Positions 15,586-26,822 of a DNA stretch of 64,000 nucleotides are shown here, one piece after another. The position numbers and the translations under genes are program-made. Origin of the DNA: Kiritimatiellia bacterium (GTDB lineage Bacteria > Verrucomicrobiota > Kiritimatiellia > UBA8416 > JABMPJ01); contig JASLOA010000034.1 of assembly GCA_030745755.1 (NCBI GenBank), positions 74,071 through 138,070 on the forward strand, written 5' to 3'. Each line of letters starts with the position of its first letter. The stretch's first letter is position 1. Under the pieces are notes generated by a model. That model was not told the DNA's origin and searched no databases. It worked only from the letters and a program-made list of their open reading frames with translations.

Positions 15586-17364
15586 ATGGGCGAATCAGAA
15601 CAAGGCAACAGGCTCAAGTCGCACGCGCGCGGTATCGGCGTATCGCCGGGCGTCGTGATTGGCCCGGTCTTTATCCTGACCTCGCAAGCCGTCACGGTGG
15701 TCGAGCGGACGCTCCAGCCGGAGCAGATCGATCATGAGATTGCCCGGCTCGAAGACGCCCTGATCGCAACGCGCGGACAGCTTAAATCGATCCAGGCCGA
15801 CCTGGAAAAGCAGGCCGGTGGTCGCAATGCAAGCATTCTCGATGCGCACCTCCTCGTATTGGATGATCGTGCGTTTGTCGAAGAGATCATCAAAAAGACA
15901 CGCGCCGATTGCTGCAACGTTGAAGTGGCGGTCGGTGAAGTGGCCGAGAGTTATGCCGGCATGCTGGCGGCACTCAAGGATGACTACTTGCGTGAGCGCG
16001 TGGCCGATGTCCGTGATGTGGCCCGGCGGGTGATTCGTAACCTGACAGGTGACATCGATACGGCGCTTGGCAGTCTGACCCAAAAACACATCGTGGTGGC
16101 AAACGACCTCGCCCCATCTGACACGGCCACCCTGCGCAAGGACGTTGTCTCGGGATTTGCCACCGACCTGGGCAGCCCCACCTCACATACAGCGGTCATG
16201 GCCCGGGCCCTCGAAATTCCGGCCGTCGTGGCGCTGCGTGATATCACGCAGCGTGTGCAGACGGGCGACGTTGTGCTGATGGACGGCAACAAGGGCGTTC
16301 TGATTGTGAATCCCACGCCGGAAGAGCTGGCGGAATATGGCGCGCTGGCCGAGGCGCGCAAGAGCATCGAGCGCGGACTCGACAAGCTGCTGGACGAACC
16401 TGCCGAGACAAGTGACGGACATCGCATTACGCTGTCCGCGAACATTGAGCATCCCGATGAACTGCCCGCGGTGAAGCAACACGGTGCCGAAGGGGTGGGG
16501 CTGTTTCGTTCGGAATATCTCTTTATCTTTCGTGGCGAGGCGGTGGACGAGGATGAGCAGGCCGTGGCCTATACGAAACTGACCATAGCCCTGTATCCTG
16601 ACCCTGTCATTATTCGTACCCTGGATTTGGGCGGAGACAAGTTCTTTCGCGACGGGTTGGGCCAGGAAGAGGCCAATCCCTTCCTGGGCTGTCGCTCGAT
16701 CCGTCTTTCGCTGCAGTATCCCAAGCAGTTCAAGAGCCAGATGCGCGCCATCCTGCGCGCCAGTGCGGTGGGCAACGTCAAGATGATGTATCCCATGATC
16801 AGCAATGTCGACGAGGTCCTTCAGGCCAACGAACTCCTGGCTGAAGCCAAGCGGGAATTGCGCGATGCGAAGGTCCCGTTCCAGGAAGATATTGACGTCG
16901 GTGTGATGGTGGAAGTGCCCTCGGCGGCCCTTGCGGCGGATGCGTTGGCCGAGCATGTCAGTTTTTTCAGTCTTGGCACCAATGACCTGATCCAGTATAC
17001 GATTGCGGTTGATCGAGTGAACGAGCGCGTGGCCTATCTGTATGAGCCGACGCACCCAGCGGTGCTGAAGCTGATCAAGATGGCCGTGGATGCCGGGCAC
17101 GCGAAAGGAATATGGGTGGGTGTCTGCGGCCAGATGGCCGCCGATCCTGTCCTGGCTCCCCTGCTCGTGGGCATGGGTGTGGATGAGTTAAGTGTGGCTC
17201 CGCAGGCGGTTCCACTGGTGAAGGACGCCGTGCGGAGTGTGTCGTATGCGCAGTCGCGGCAGCTCGCCGAGACTGTGTTGCAATGCCGTTCGGGAACAGA
17301 AGCGTTACGGCACTGCCGGGAAATGGTACGCGAAGCGGCGCCGGAAGTGTTGGAACTTATATAG
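15586..17364 (+). CDS. ptsI: Phosphoenolpyruvate-protein phosphotransferase (enzyme I)
   Basis: 592 residues, about the usual length. It moves phosphate from phosphoenolpyruvate to HPr. Active-site histidine near residue 201 in [23 protein letters not shown] near 305 in the PEP-binding domain, [11 protein letters not shown] near 465, and the catalytic cysteine in WVGVCGQMA near 514. The N-terminal HPr-binding helical domain is intact. No EII permease gene is in the window, so the system may be regulatory, or its permeases lie elsewhere. Confidence 0.97.
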   Translation: MGESEQGNRLKSHARGIGVSPGVVIGPVFILTSQAVTVVERTLQPEQIDHEIARLEDALIATRGQLKSIQADLEKQAGGRNASILDAHLLVLDDRAFVEEIIKKTRADCCNVEVAVGEVAESYAGMLAALKDDYLRERVADVRDVARRVIRNLTGDIDTALGSLTQKHIVVANDLAPSDTATLRKDVVSGFATDLGSPTSHTAVMARALEIPAVVALRDITQRVQTGDVVLMDGNKGVLIVNPTPEELAEYGALAEARKSIERGLDKLLDEPAETSDGHRITLSANIEHPDELPAVKQHGAEGVGLFRSEYLFIFRGEAVDEDEQAVAYTKLTIALYPDPVIIRTLDLGGDKFFRDGLGQEEANPFLGCRSIRLSLQYPKQFKSQMRAILRASAVGNVKMMYPMISNVDEVLQANELLAEAKRELRDAKVPFQEDIDVGVMVEVPSAALAADALAEHVSFFSLGTNDLIQYTIAVDRVNERVAYLYEPTHPAVLKLIKMAVDAGHAKGIWVGVCGQMAADPVLAPLLVGMGVDELSVAPQAVPLVKDAVRSVSYAQSRQLAETVLQCRSGTEALRHCREMVREAAPEVLELI

Positions 17365-17387
17365 CAGACCACGCAAAGGGGAAAGAA

Positions 17388-18557
17388 ATGGGCGATCGTT
17401 TGATTTTTACATCGGAGTCGGTGACAGAGGGACACCCGGACAAGGTGTCGGACGGTATTTCGGACGCGATCCTGGATGCGCACCTTGCAGTAGACAAGCA
17501 CTCGCGTGTGGCGTGCGAAACGATGGTAACCACCGGCATGGTGGTGGTGGCTGGTGAGATCACGAGCAAGGGCGTTGTGAGCTATCCTGACGTGGTGCGT
17601 GAGAAGCTGCACAAAATCGGTTATTCGGACACGAGCAGCGGCTTCGGTGCCGACAGCTGTGCCGTACTCGTCTCGCTGGATCGGCAGTCCTCCGATATCT
17701 CCCAGGGGGTCACCGCGGGCGAAGGGATGTATAAGGAACAGGGCGCCGGGGACCAGGGCATGATGTTTGGTTATGCCTGCAACGAAACCCGCGAACTGAT
17801 GCCGATGCCGATCATGTTTGCCAACCGCCTGACCCGTCAGCTCTCGAAGGTGCGCCGCTCCCGCAAGTTGCCTTTCCTGCTCCCGGACGGCAAGTCGCAG
17901 GTCTCGGTGGTCTACGAGAACGGCAAGCCCGTGGGCATCGACACGATCGTCGTATCCTCACAGCACACACCTGAAGTGTCGCACAAGAAGCTGACCACCG
18001 GCATTGTTGAAGAGGTCGTGAAGAAGGTCATCCCCGAGAAACTGCGCAAGAACACGCGCTACCTGATCAACCCGACCGGTCGTTTCGTAGTGGGCGGTCC
18101 CCACGGTGACTGCGGTCTGACGGGACGCAAGATTATCGTCGACACCTACGGTGGCATGGGCCGCCACGGCGGCGGCGCTTTCTCGGGCAAGGATCCCTCC
18201 AAGGTAGACCGCAGTGCGGCCTACATGGCACGTTATGTCGCCAAGAACATTGTCGCAGCCAAGCTGGCCCAGCGCTGCGAAGTGCAGCTGGCCTATGCCA
18301 TCGGGTTTGCGGACCCGGTATCGGTCAACGTCAACAGCTTTGGTACCGGCACGGTGGCTGACGATGCGCTGGCCACGGCGGCAGAAAAGGTGTTTGGATT
18401 GCGTCCGGCCCAGATCGTGAAGTCGCTGGACCTGCTGCGTCCGATCTACGAGCCGACCTCGGCCTACGGTCACTTCGGTCGTACCACTGCCAAGGATCTC
18501 GAGGTGTTCACCTGGGAGAAGACCGACAAGGTGAAGGCGCTGCAGAAGGCTGTGTAG
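17388..18557 (+). CDS. metK: S-adenosylmethionine synthase
   Basis: Makes SAM from methionine and ATP. 389 residues from the ATG at 17388, preceded by AAGGGGAAAG; the frame to 17283 overlaps ptsI. Motifs: SVTEGHPDK near 10, [12 protein letters not shown] near 121, [25 protein letters not shown] near 261, which in part is the family's P-loop. Length and motifs are normal. Only 23 bp from ptsI; no SAM riboswitch fits there. Confidence 0.98.
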   Translation: MGDRLIFTSESVTEGHPDKVSDGISDAILDAHLAVDKHSRVACETMVTTGMVVVAGEITSKGVVSYPDVVREKLHKIGYSDTSSGFGADSCAVLVSLDRQSSDISQGVTAGEGMYKEQGAGDQGMMFGYACNETRELMPMPIMFANRLTRQLSKVRRSRKLPFLLPDGKSQVSVVYENGKPVGIDTIVVSSQHTPEVSHKKLTTGIVEEVVKKVIPEKLRKNTRYLINPTGRFVVGGPHGDCGLTGRKIIVDTYGGMGRHGGGAFSGKDPSKVDRSAAYMARYVAKNIVAAKLAQRCEVQLAYAIGFADPVSVNVNSFGTGTVADDALATAAEKVFGLRPAQIVKSLDLLRPIYEPTSAYGHFGRTTAKDLEVFTWEKTDKVKALQKAV

Positions 18558-18586
18558 ACACTACCGATTGATGATTGGGGATAACG

Positions 18587-20005
18587 ATGGCTAGAAGAAA
18601 GACGAAGAAAGTCCTGGATGCAGAAGTGGCGGATCTGTCACTGGCGGATTTTGGACAGCGTGAGATTGCCCTGGCTGAGCATGAGATGCCCGGCCTGATG
18701 CGTCTGCGCGAGGATTATGGCACCGCGAAACCGCTGAAGGGCGCGCGTATCACGGGATCGCTCCACATGACGATCCAGACGGCGGTCCTGATCCAGACCC
18801 TCGAGGCGCTCGGCGCCAAGGTACGCTGGGCGAGCTGCAACATCTACTCGACGCAGGACCACGCGGCTGCCGCGATTGCCGCGAGCGGCACGCCGGTTTT
18901 TGCGAAGAAGGGCGAGTCGCTCAAAGAGTATTGGGAGTACACTGATCGTATCCTCGATTGGGGTAACGGGCGCGGGCCCAACATGATCCTGGATGACGGT
19001 GGCGATGCCACTCTCTTTGTTCACCTTGGTTGTGAGGCGGAGGACGATCCCTCGATCCTCAAGCGTACGCCGGGTAGCCAGGAGGAAGCCGTGCTGTTGA
19101 AACAGCTGGCCAAGGCCATCAAGCGTGACCCGGGTCGCTTCCACCGCATCGCGCCCAAGATCATCGGCGTGTCGGAGGAGACCACCACGGGCGTGCATCG
19201 TCTCTACCAGATGCACGAGAAGGGCCGCCTGCTGTTCCCCGCGTTCAATGTGAACGATGCGGTAACGAAGTCGAAGTTCGACAATCTCTACGGCTGCCGT
19301 CACTCGCTGGTAGACGGCATCTGCCGCGCGACCGATCTCATGCTCTCGGGCAAGGTCGCGGTTGTGGCCGGTTACGGGGATGTGGGCAAGGGCTCCTGCC
19401 AGTCGCTGCGCGGACAGGGCGCACGTGTGATTGTGACCGAGATTGATCCGATCTGCGCCCTACAGGCCGCCATGGAAGGCTATGAAGTGATGACCATGGA
19501 TGAGGCCTGCAGGATTGGTGATCTGTTTGTCACCACGACAGGCTGCTGTGATGTCATTACCGAGCGGCACATGCGCCGCATGAAGCACATGGCGGTGGTC
19601 AGCAACATCGGCCACTTCGACAGCGAGATCCAGATCGAGAAGATCGAGAAATACACCTGGCAGGAGATCAAGCCGCAGGTCGACCTCGTAACCTTCCCGA
19701 GTGGACGCAGCATTCTCGTGCTGGCCAAGGGACGCCTGGTGAATCTTGGCTGTGCTACGGGCCATCCGAGTTTCGTGATGTCGAACAGCTTCTCGTGCCA
19801 GGTGCTGGCGCAGATGGAACTGTATACCAAGCAGGGCCAGTATCCCGTGGGTGTCTACGTGCTGCCCAAGTTGCTGGATGAACACGTGGCACGCGTTCAT
19901 CTCGGCAAGCTGGGCATGAAGCTTGAGCGGCTCAGCCGCAACCAGGCCAAGTACCTGGGGATCAAGCAGAATGGACCCTTCAAGCCGGACACGTACAGGT
20001 ACTGA
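18587..20005 (+). CDS. ahcY: Adenosylhomocysteinase
   Basis: NAD-dependent hydrolysis of S-adenosylhomocysteine to adenosine and homocysteine. 472 residues from the ATG at 18587, with GGGGATAA before it; the TTG at 18575 is unlikely. Motifs: [13 protein letters not shown] near 58, [14 protein letters not shown] near 84, the NAD loop [11 protein letters not shown] near 262, and the C-terminal KPDTYRY ending. The length is that of the form with a long internal insertion. It follows metK, giving the SAM cycle in one block. Confidence 0.97.
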   Translation: MARRKTKKVLDAEVADLSLADFGQREIALAEHEMPGLMRLREDYGTAKPLKGARITGSLHMTIQTAVLIQTLEALGAKVRWASCNIYSTQDHAAAAIAASGTPVFAKKGESLKEYWEYTDRILDWGNGRGPNMILDDGGDATLFVHLGCEAEDDPSILKRTPGSQEEAVLLKQLAKAIKRDPGRFHRIAPKIIGVSEETTTGVHRLYQMHEKGRLLFPAFNVNDAVTKSKFDNLYGCRHSLVDGICRATDLMLSGKVAVVAGYGDVGKGSCQSLRGQGARVIVTEIDPICALQAAMEGYEVMTMDEACRIGDLFVTTTGCCDVITERHMRRMKHMAVVSNIGHFDSEIQIEKIEKYTWQEIKPQVDLVTFPSGRSILVLAKGRLVNLGCATGHPSFVMSNSFSCQVLAQMELYTKQGQYPVGVYVLPKLLDEHVARVHLGKLGMKLERLSRNQAKYLGIKQNGPFKPDTYRY

Positions 20006-20068
20006 GTGGTGGGAAGACGTTTTGTAGAAGTGGATCATGTGAAGGCGGATAAATAAGGAGACGGGAAG

Positions 20069-21403
20069 ATGAAGTATCGTCTAATAGCGGCCCTGGCCGG
20101 TGTGATGAGTGTAGCGGCCCTGGCAGGTGCGCAGGTGGAATCGGATAACCAGGCGGACTGGTACGTGGCCCCCGGTATCGGGTTGCTGATGTACGAGGGT
20201 GACCAGGAGGTCGAGAACGGCATTCAGTTCAACGTGCGCGTGGGACGTGACGTGACTGAGTGGTGGTCGCTGGAGGGCATGGTCCTCGTGGCTCCGCGGC
20301 TTGATGAGAACTTCCGGACGGAGTTCGCTACCGGCACAGAGATCTCACGCCTGGATGAGGCAAACGACTTTGCCGGCGTCGATTCCACCTCCGCGATCGG
20401 ACTGGCCCTCGAAGGCATCTTCCACTTTACACGCTGGGACCGGCTGGATCCTTTCCTCGCGATTGGTGGCGGCGTGACCTTCTACGCAGATGACATGGCT
20501 GAGGGCGCCACGGAACCGGCCTTTCGGCTGGGTGGCGGCGTGATTTACCATTTCAACGACGAATGGGCCGCCCGCGCAGATGGCCGCCTGCTCCTGGCAG
20601 GCAAAGACACCGAGGCCAACGGCCAGATCGATGGCAGCGTGGTGTGGACATGGGGCGCACGGATCGATCCCGTGATGCGTGCCACCGGTGGCCCGCTCGA
20701 TAGCGATGGCGATGGCCTGTCCGACGTGCGTGAGTCGGAGCTGGGCACCGATCCGTACGATCCTGATACAGACAAGGATCAGCTGAGTGACGGTGACGAG
20801 GTGTTGACGGTCCTGACGGATCCACTGAATCCCGACACGGACTACGACGGCCTCAAGGATGGAGCCGAGGTCCACCAGCACAAGACCGATCCGCGTGACC
20901 GTGACACCGATGACGGCGGCGTGGCCGATGGCCACGAAGTTATTGAGGACGGTACCGATCCTCTGAACGGGGCAGACGATCTGGTGCTGATCGAGCTCAA
21001 CCTTCAGTTCGACTATGATAAGGCCGACATCAAGCCTGAGTATTTCGATGATCTGAACGTCATCGCGAAAGTCATGCAGCGCAATCCGGACTCCTCCGCC
21101 CGTATCGAGGGCCACGCCGACAAGCTGAAGCGCTCGGGTGAACGTTACAATCGGCGCCTGTCGAAGCAGCGCGCGCAGTCTGTACTTTCCTATCTCGAGC
21201 AGGTGGCCGGTATCAACGGTGATCGCATGGAGTCGGTGGGGTATGGATTCAGCCGTCCCAAGGCCGAGAACGATCCCGAGTATGGCAACCCGGCCAACCG
21301 GCGTGTGGAAGTGTATCTGCGCGGGGTGGACAAGGAGGCCGAGGGTATCAGTGGTGACGTGCTGCAGAGCGATGAGGTCGAGCCCGAAGCAGATATGAAG
21401 TAA
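20069..21403 (+). CDS. OmpA-family outer membrane protein with TSP3 repeats
   Basis: 444 residues, with signal peptide ending near ALAGA. Residues about 25-205 form a beta-barrel-like domain. Residues about 209-305 hold thrombospondin type 3-like calcium-binding repeats (DSDGDGLSDVRESELGTDP, DTDKDQLSDGDEV, DTDYDGLKDGAEV, DTDDGGVADGHEV). The C-terminal domain (LNLQFDYDKADIKPEY to NRRVEVYL) is OmpA-like and binds peptidoglycan. AGGAGACGGGAAG precedes the ATG. It would anchor the outer membrane to the cell wall; the repeats form a stiff linker. It stands before fabZ. Confidence 0.93.
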   Translation: MKYRLIAALAGVMSVAALAGAQVESDNQADWYVAPGIGLLMYEGDQEVENGIQFNVRVGRDVTEWWSLEGMVLVAPRLDENFRTEFATGTEISRLDEANDFAGVDSTSAIGLALEGIFHFTRWDRLDPFLAIGGGVTFYADDMAEGATEPAFRLGGGVIYHFNDEWAARADGRLLLAGKDTEANGQIDGSVVWTWGARIDPVMRATGGPLDSDGDGLSDVRESELGTDPYDPDTDKDQLSDGDEVLTVLTDPLNPDTDYDGLKDGAEVHQHKTDPRDRDTDDGGVADGHEVIEDGTDPLNGADDLVLIELNLQFDYDKADIKPEYFDDLNVIAKVMQRNPDSSARIEGHADKLKRSGERYNRRLSKQRAQSVLSYLEQVAGINGDRMESVGYGFSRPKAENDPEYGNPANRRVEVYLRGVDKEAEGISGDVLQSDEVEPEADMK

Positions 21404-21475
21404 CGGCTTCTCAAGGACGTCACGGAATGTGGATGGACTGGTGAGACCGCAGGACAGGACGAAAGGGAAAGCGCT

Positions 21476-21925
21476 ATGACCGAACTGAGTGTCGAACAGA
21501 TCATGAAACTGTTGCCTCACCGCTACCCGTTCCTTCTGGTCGATCGGGTTACGGAACTGGATTGCGACGGGCAGCGTGTTGTGGGCATCAAGAACGTGAC
21601 GATGAATGAGCCGTTCTTCCAGGGCCATTTCCCGGGGCACCCGGTGATGCCGGGTGTGTTGCAGCTCGAGGCCATGGCACAGACGGGCGGTGTACTGCTC
21701 ATTAAGCTGCTCGACGCCGAGGATGTAACCCCATATTTCATGTCCATCGACAAGGCGAAGTTCCGCCGTGTTGTGGTGCCCGGCGACCAGCTGACCATTG
21801 AGGTGCAGATCACGAACCTGCGTCCCACGCGGGCGCGCATGAAGGCCGTGATCCGGGTGGGCGACGCCGTGGCTTCAGAAGCCGAGCTGATGTGCATGGT
21901 CGCCAATCGGCAGGCGGGCGATTGA
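21476..21925 (+). CDS. fabZ: 3-hydroxyacyl-ACP dehydratase FabZ
   Basis: 149 residues. Catalytic His51 in [14 protein letters not shown] and Glu65 in QLEAMAQT, preceded by [12 protein letters not shown]. It dehydrates 3-hydroxyacyl-ACP in fatty acid synthesis and is normally linked to lpxA/lpxD in LPS loci, but those are absent here. GAAAGGGAAAG precedes the ATG. Its stop overlaps the TTG start of the secretin gene. Confidence 0.97.
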   Translation: MTELSVEQIMKLLPHRYPFLLVDRVTELDCDGQRVVGIKNVTMNEPFFQGHFPGHPVMPGVLQLEAMAQTGGVLLIKLLDAEDVTPYFMSIDKAKFRRVVVPGDQLTIEVQITNLRPTRARMKAVIRVGDAVASEAELMCMVANRQAGD

Positions 21926-23898
21926 CGGCGGGATACACAAAGCCGCGTTGCGCGGCGCTGCACGTGCTGGCCGTGAGCCTGCTGGTGGCTGGGGCGATTC
22001 ACGCGGCCGACACCGATACCGTTGCACGTGCTTCGGCCATGGCCAGCCGTCTCCCGTCGCGCGCCGTCTCCGCTCCGCCTGCTGACGGAAAGGCCTACGT
22101 TAACTTCAGTTTCGACCAGGTGGACGTCTACTCCTTCGTAAAGCTAGTTGGCGAGATTACCGGCCGCAAGTTTGTCCTGGGCGAGGGCGTGGAGGGCAAG
22201 ATCACAGTCGTATCGCCCCGGGTGCCGCAGTCCGAGGTCTATCCGCTCTTTGTGTCTATCCTTGAATCGGTAGGCTGCTCAGTGGTGGAAGATGGTCCGC
22301 TCTATCGTGTCGTGCGCCTGCCCGACCGTCCCACACCCATGGGGGCCGTCGTGGGCGGCGGCGAAAGCGGGCATGGTCTCGTGACGAAGGTGATCCGGCT
22401 GGAGCATGTGAGCGCGTCCGACCTGGTCAGGCTGCTGGAGTCCAAGGTCATGGGCGGCAAGGCCGGTGGGATTGGGGCGGTGGAAGACACCAATCACCTG
22501 ATCGTTTCCGAGACGGCCTCGATGGTCCGCCGTATTGAACAGATTGTCTCCGAGATTGATCAACCCGGCCTGCAACGTATTACCGACGTGGTCACCCTGC
22601 AGCATGCCGGCGCGGATGATGTGGCGAACCAGTTGAATGCGGCGCTGATGGAGCGGCAATCGCGCGGACAACGCATGCAGCAGCGCCTGCCCTCGGTAGC
22701 CAGCAGTTCGGCCGGGGCATCACGCGTGGCACTGGTTGTGGCGGCCACGCATGCCAATGCCCTCCTGCTCGTCGGAACGCAGGTCCAGGTGGATGAGCTG
22801 AAGGGCCTGATTGGCAAGATTGATGTCGATACACCATCCGGGCAGGGGCGCTTGAACGCCATATTTCTCGAGTACATCTCGGCCAAGGAAGCGGCCGCCA
22901 GCATCGGCGCCCTCTTGGAAAAGCGCAGCAGGAAAGGAGCGGCCCCTTCAAGATTGAGCCCGATTGCAATTGAAGCCAGTGAAGCCAATAACGCGCTACT
23001 GGTCGATGCCACGCCGGGGGATTTTGACGTGGTGGTGAAGCTCGTCGAGCAGCTCGACCGTGTGCCTTCGCAGGTACACATCAGCGTCATGATCGCCGAG
23101 CTGACCGTGAGCGACGACTTTACCTTTGGTGTGGAGCTGGGCGCTCTGGACCTCCCGGATACAAGAGGCGATACGGCCGTGCAGGGCGGCAGCACGTTCG
23201 CCACGGGTGCCGACAGTGTTCTGAACACGATCCAGCAAGGGGTCTTTCCGCAGGGGCTGACCGTGGGGTTGGCCTACGGCAACCGCTTCGAGGAAGGCGG
23301 CAGCCTTTCCACGAGCTATCCGGGACTGATCAACATTAACGCGATCAAGACGGACGGGCGTTTCAAGGTGCTTTCCGAGACATCCCTGGAGGCCCTGGAC
23401 AATCGCGAGGCCTTCGTCAATATCGTTAACGAGATTCCGATCCTCAAGTCGACCATTGAGGGGGGCTCAGGTACGGCTCGCGACGTGATCCAGAATATCG
23501 AGCGCATCGAGGCCGGCATCAAGCTCAAGCTGACGCCGCACGTGGTGGATGGCTACAAGGTGCGCATGGAGCTCAACCCGAGTATCGAGGTGATCCAGGA
23601 CACCGGCCTGACGCCCACGATTGCACGCCGCGAGGTCAGCACCACGGTAACGGTCCCCAGCGGCCGCACCATCGTTATTGCCGGACTCACCCGCCAGGAC
23701 CAGATCGAGACAAAACGCAAGGTCCCGATCCTGGGCTCGATCCCGCTTATTGGGATGCTGTTCCGGAGTCGTGCCCAGACTGATCAGCGCACCAACCTGC
23801 TGATTTTCGTGACGCCTATTCTGGTCAACACCATGGACGACCAGGAGGGGATGCGGCGCGAGTGGGAGTTGAAAACGGGGCTGCCGGAGCGTGAATGA
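21922..23898 (+). CDS. gspD: Secretin, GspD-like
   Basis: 658 residues; TTG start at 21922 overlaps the fabZ stop (TTGA). Signal: hydrophobic stretch [19 protein letters not shown]0 domain [17 protein letters not shown] near 70, N1/N2-like repeats with [18 protein letters not shown] near 155 and a long insertion, then the secretin domain: [13 protein letters not shown] near 510, [12 protein letters not shown] near 530, and [16 protein letters not shown] near 606. It forms the outer-membrane channel of a type II secretion or type IV pilus system. Pseudopilin and other core genes are not in the window. Confidence 0.94.
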   Translation: MTAGYTKPRCAALHVLAVSLLVAGAIHAADTDTVARASAMASRLPSRAVSAPPADGKAYVNFSFDQVDVYSFVKLVGEITGRKFVLGEGVEGKITVVSPRVPQSEVYPLFVSILESVGCSVVEDGPLYRVVRLPDRPTPMGAVVGGGESGHGLVTKVIRLEHVSASDLVRLLESKVMGGKAGGIGAVEDTNHLIVSETASMVRRIEQIVSEIDQPGLQRITDVVTLQHAGADDVANQLNAALMERQSRGQRMQQRLPSVASSSAGASRVALVVAATHANALLLVGTQVQVDELKGLIGKIDVDTPSGQGRLNAIFLEYISAKEAAASIGALLEKRSRKGAAPSRLSPIAIEASEANNALLVDATPGDFDVVVKLVEQLDRVPSQVHISVMIAELTVSDDFTFGVELGALDLPDTRGDTAVQGGSTFATGADSVLNTIQQGVFPQGLTVGLAYGNRFEEGGSLSTSYPGLININAIKTDGRFKVLSETSLEALDNREAFVNIVNEIPILKSTIEGGSGTARDVIQNIERIEAGIKLKLTPHVVDGYKVRMELNPSIEVIQDTGLTPTIARREVSTTVTVPSGRTIVIAGLTRQDQIETKRKVPILGSIPLIGMLFRSRAQTDQRTNLLIFVTPILVNTMDDQEGMRREWELKTGLPERE

Positions 23899-25451
23899 CA
23901 ACGGCGAGTCTAAGTGAACGTGCAGAGGCGATGGGAATCCGGTTCCTCGATCAGATCCCCGAGACCTGTCTTGATCCCCTCCTGATTGCGCAGGTCCCGG
24001 TGGAATGGGCGCGCAGCAATGGCATGTTGCCCATTCGTCTCGACGGTGAAGCCTGCATCGTTACGGCTGACGTCGACCACGTCCAGGCCCAGGAAGACCT
24101 GGCGCTTCTTATTGGCGAAGACCTCACCACCGTGGCCGCCCCGCGTGACGTTATTCTGCGTGGCATTGAACAGTGCTACTACAGCCGGGACGACTCCCCG
24201 GACGATTTCCTGCGCGGACTGGCGGGCAATGACGACAGTGTTGCCGCCGTGGCCCAGGGCGGGAACGATCTGCTGGCTGAGGCCGAGAAGGCGCCGGTGA
24301 CGCGGCTGATCAACCTGATCTTGCTTGAAGCCGTGAAACGGCAAGCATCGGATATCCATTTTGAACCGTTCGAGTCGCGCTTGCGGGTGCGCTACCGGGT
24401 CGACGGCAATCTTTATGAACAGGCATCGCCCCCCAAGCACCTGGAGGATGCCCTGGTCTCCCGTCTAAAAGTGATGGGGCGCATGGATATCGCGGAACGT
24501 CGGCTCCCGCAGGACGGCATGGCGCGGGTGCATGTTGGAGAACGCGAGATCGATGTGCGCGTCTCGACGGTACCGGTCGCCGAAGGTGAGCGCGTGGTGC
24601 TGCGCCTGCTCGACCAACAAGCGGCCCTCCTGCCGCTGGACAGCCTGGGCATGAGTGCGACCGTGCGTGATGGCGTACAGGCACTCCTTGCTGCCCCGCA
24701 TGGCATGATTGTCGTGAGCGGTCCAACCGGTGCGGGTAAGACGACGACCCTCTATGCGGCGCTCGGCCAGCTCGATGCCTCACGGCGCAATATCATGACG
24801 ATCGAAGACCCGATCGAGTACCAGCTGTCTGATATTGGCCAGATTCAGGTGAAACCGAAGATTGGACTCACGTTCGCCCAGGGACTGCGCCATATCCTGC
24901 GCCAGGATCCGGATATCGTACTTGTAGGCGAGACGCGCGACCGTGAGACCGCGGATATCGCGGTGCGGGCCTCATTGACCGGTCACCTGGTCTTCACAAC
25001 CTTGCACACAAACGATGCGGTTGGAACAATCTCGCGCCTGGTGGACATGGGGGTCGAACCGTATCTGCTCGCGTCCTGCCTCCGCGGGGCCATGGCCCAG
25101 CGGCTGGTTCGTCGGCTCTGCCCACAGTGTCGGCGTGAAGCAAGCGCGGATGAGACACGTGCCGGCGAGCTGGGCGCGGAGCTCGCCGCCGTGGCTGCCG
25201 GCAAACCTGTGTGGGAACCGGTCGGGTGTGATCAGTGTCTCGAAGGCTATAGTGGGCGTGTGGGTGTCTTCGAGCTGTTGCAGGTCAACGGCGACCTGCG
25301 CGACGCCATTCGTCGTGGTTCCGCCGGACTCAACGAAATGCGTGCCCTGGCCATGGCGGCCGGGATGCGCCCGTTGGTGGCCGATGCGGTAGATCGAGTC
25401 CTGGCGGGTGAAACCAGCCTGGATGAAGCCTTGAACGTTGCATCCGCATGA
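23895..25451 (+). CDS. gspE: Type II secretion/type IV pilus assembly ATPase GspE/PilB
   Basis: 518 residues. Start overlaps the secretin stop. Walker A GPTGAGKTTTL near 275, Asp box and Walker B with EDPIEYQLSDIGQIQV and DPDIVLVGETRDRETADIA near 335, and a zinc motif CPQC...CDQC near 410-450. The N-terminal T2SSE-type domain is at 1-100. Hexameric ATPase powering pseudopilus or pilus assembly. The partial order gspD-E-F is a common core. Confidence 0.95.
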   Translation: MTTASLSERAEAMGIRFLDQIPETCLDPLLIAQVPVEWARSNGMLPIRLDGEACIVTADVDHVQAQEDLALLIGEDLTTVAAPRDVILRGIEQCYYSRDDSPDDFLRGLAGNDDSVAAVAQGGNDLLAEAEKAPVTRLINLILLEAVKRQASDIHFEPFESRLRVRYRVDGNLYEQASPPKHLEDALVSRLKVMGRMDIAERRLPQDGMARVHVGEREIDVRVSTVPVAEGERVVLRLLDQQAALLPLDSLGMSATVRDGVQALLAAPHGMIVVSGPTGAGKTTTLYAALGQLDASRRNIMTIEDPIEYQLSDIGQIQVKPKIGLTFAQGLRHILRQDPDIVLVGETRDRETADIAVRASLTGHLVFTTLHTNDAVGTISRLVDMGVEPYLLASCLRGAMAQRLVRRLCPQCRREASADETRAGELGAELAAVAAGKPVWEPVGCDQCLEGYSGRVGVFELLQVNGDLRDAIRRGSAGLNEMRALAMAAGMRPLVADAVDRVLAGETSLDEALNVASA

Positions 25452-26635
25452 AGACCTTTGAATACAAGGGATTTGACTCAGCCGGGAAGGTCGTGCGAGG
25501 GCTGACGGAAGGGCTGAGTGTCAAGCATGCGCGCGAGCAGCTGGCCGCCAGTGGGATCCTGGCCGAACGCATCACGAGCTCCGGCCGGCGCGTGCGCCTG
25601 CAACCACAGGAGCGGGCCGTTTTCTATCGCGAGCTCAGCTCCCTGCTTCGCGCCGGCGTGCCCCTGCTGGGGGCGCTTGATATCATGCTCCAGTCGCCGG
25701 AACTCACCGGCGTGCGGATCGTGCTTGCGGCCACGCGCGATGGCATTCGTGAAGGGCGCTCGTTGGCCCAGGCCCTGTCGCAGGCCAGCACCTCGGTGGG
25801 CGTGTTTGAGACGGCCGTGGTTGAGGCGGGCGAGGCATCGGGCAGACTGCCCGAAATGCTCGAACGGTGTGCCGCCTTTCTGGAGGAGCAGGACCGTGTT
25901 CGCGAACGGGTCCAGGGCGCCCTGGTGTATCCGGCCATTGTCTTCACGGTCGGTCTGGTTGTGGCCATTCTGATGCTGGGCCTCCTTCTGCCGCGAGCGG
26001 CTGCTGTACTCGGCAACCGCGCGGGGGACCTGCCGGGGTTAACCCGCGCGATGCTGGGCATGGGGCGTGGCATAGCGCGCGGCTGGCCGGTCCTGCTGGT
26101 GTTGGTGTTTGTCGCTGTGCTGCTGTGCCGCCGTCTGCTGCGGCGGGGGTCGACCTGGCGACTCCGGTTCGATCGCGCGCTCTTCCGCATCCCCGGGTTC
26201 GGGCAGGGCTACCGCTTGCTTGTAAATATGCGCTTCGCACGCACGCTGGCCATCCTGGTTGGCGGGGGCGTGTCGCCGATAAAAGGCATGATGCTGGCGG
26301 GAAGAGCCACGGGCAGCGTGTCAGTGGAGGCCGATACTGAGACCGGCGCCGACAGAGTGGAGCATGGCACCAGTCTTTCGGACGCCATTCAGGCGATCGG
26401 ACCGCTATCCGGGACATTGCCGGGATGGGTCAGGGTGGGGGAAGCCAGTGGCGAGCTGGAGCGGTTACTCGACAGTGCAGCGCGGCGTTTTGAGGAGGCG
26501 TGGGACCGCTTTCTGCGACGCTGGATGGTGGTCGTGGAGCCGCTTCTCATCGTGCTGATCGGCGGCTTTGTGCTGCTCGTTACCCTGTCGGTGCTGCTTC
26601 CCATTCTTAACCTTAGCCAGGCGCTCGGTAGGTAG
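25448..26635 (+). CDS. gspF: Type II secretion/type IV pilus inner-membrane protein GspF
   Basis: 395 residues. Two repeated T2SSF helical domains: first ELSSLLRAGVPLLGALDIM near 60, second MRFARTLAILVGGGVSPIKGM near 260. Hydrophobic segments at about 160-180, 215-235 and 370-393. Start overlaps gspE. It couples the ATPase to pilin or pseudopilin. Downstream is a repeat pair, then an unrelated kinase gene. Confidence 0.93.
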   Translation: MKTFEYKGFDSAGKVVRGLTEGLSVKHAREQLAASGILAERITSSGRRVRLQPQERAVFYRELSSLLRAGVPLLGALDIMLQSPELTGVRIVLAATRDGIREGRSLAQALSQASTSVGVFETAVVEAGEASGRLPEMLERCAAFLEEQDRVRERVQGALVYPAIVFTVGLVVAILMLGLLLPRAAAVLGNRAGDLPGLTRAMLGMGRGIARGWPVLLVLVFVAVLLCRRLLRRGSTWRLRFDRALFRIPGFGQGYRLLVNMRFARTLAILVGGGVSPIKGMMLAGRATGSVSVEADTETGADRVEHGTSLSDAIQAIGPLSGTLPGWVRVGEASGELERLLDSAARRFEEAWDRFLRRWMVVVEPLLIVLIGGFVLLVTLSVLLPILNLSQALGR

Positions 26636-26662
26636 AACTGCGTCATGTGCGTATGTTGCAGC

Positions 26663-26738
26663 GGAGATGCCTCGACTTCGCTCGGCATGACCTGAAGCGT
26701 TAAGGAATTGTCATCCCGAGCGAAGCCGAGGGATCTCC
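26663..26738. repeat. Dispersed repeat pair, heads inward
   Basis: A - copy (26663-26691) and a + copy (26710-26738) are separated by 18 bp, between gspF and the kinase gene. Confidence 0.85.
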
Positions 26739-26786
26739 TATGCGACCCAAGGCTCGAAATTGGGGCAAGTCCAACATCAGGTCCAA

Positions 26787-26816
26787 TTGACTTGGGTGCA
26801 CCAAGTGGCGTATTAT
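26787..26816 (+). promoter_or_regulatory. Promoter of the sensor kinase gene, placed for a leaderless transcript
   Basis: TTGACT (26787-26792), 18-bp spacer, TATTAT (26811-26816). The ATG at 26823 starts seven bases after the -10 box. Confidence 0.6.
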
Positions 26817-26822
26817 GACTTC

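Noticed and set aside
17365-17387. SAM riboswitch upstream of metK
   Set aside because: Only 23 bases separate metK from ptsI, too short for any SAM aptamer.
20345-21640. A 431-residue frame on the - strand opposite the OmpA-like gene
   Set aside because: It is a shadow of the OmpA-like and fabZ genes; the repeated codons of the calcium-binding region keep it open.
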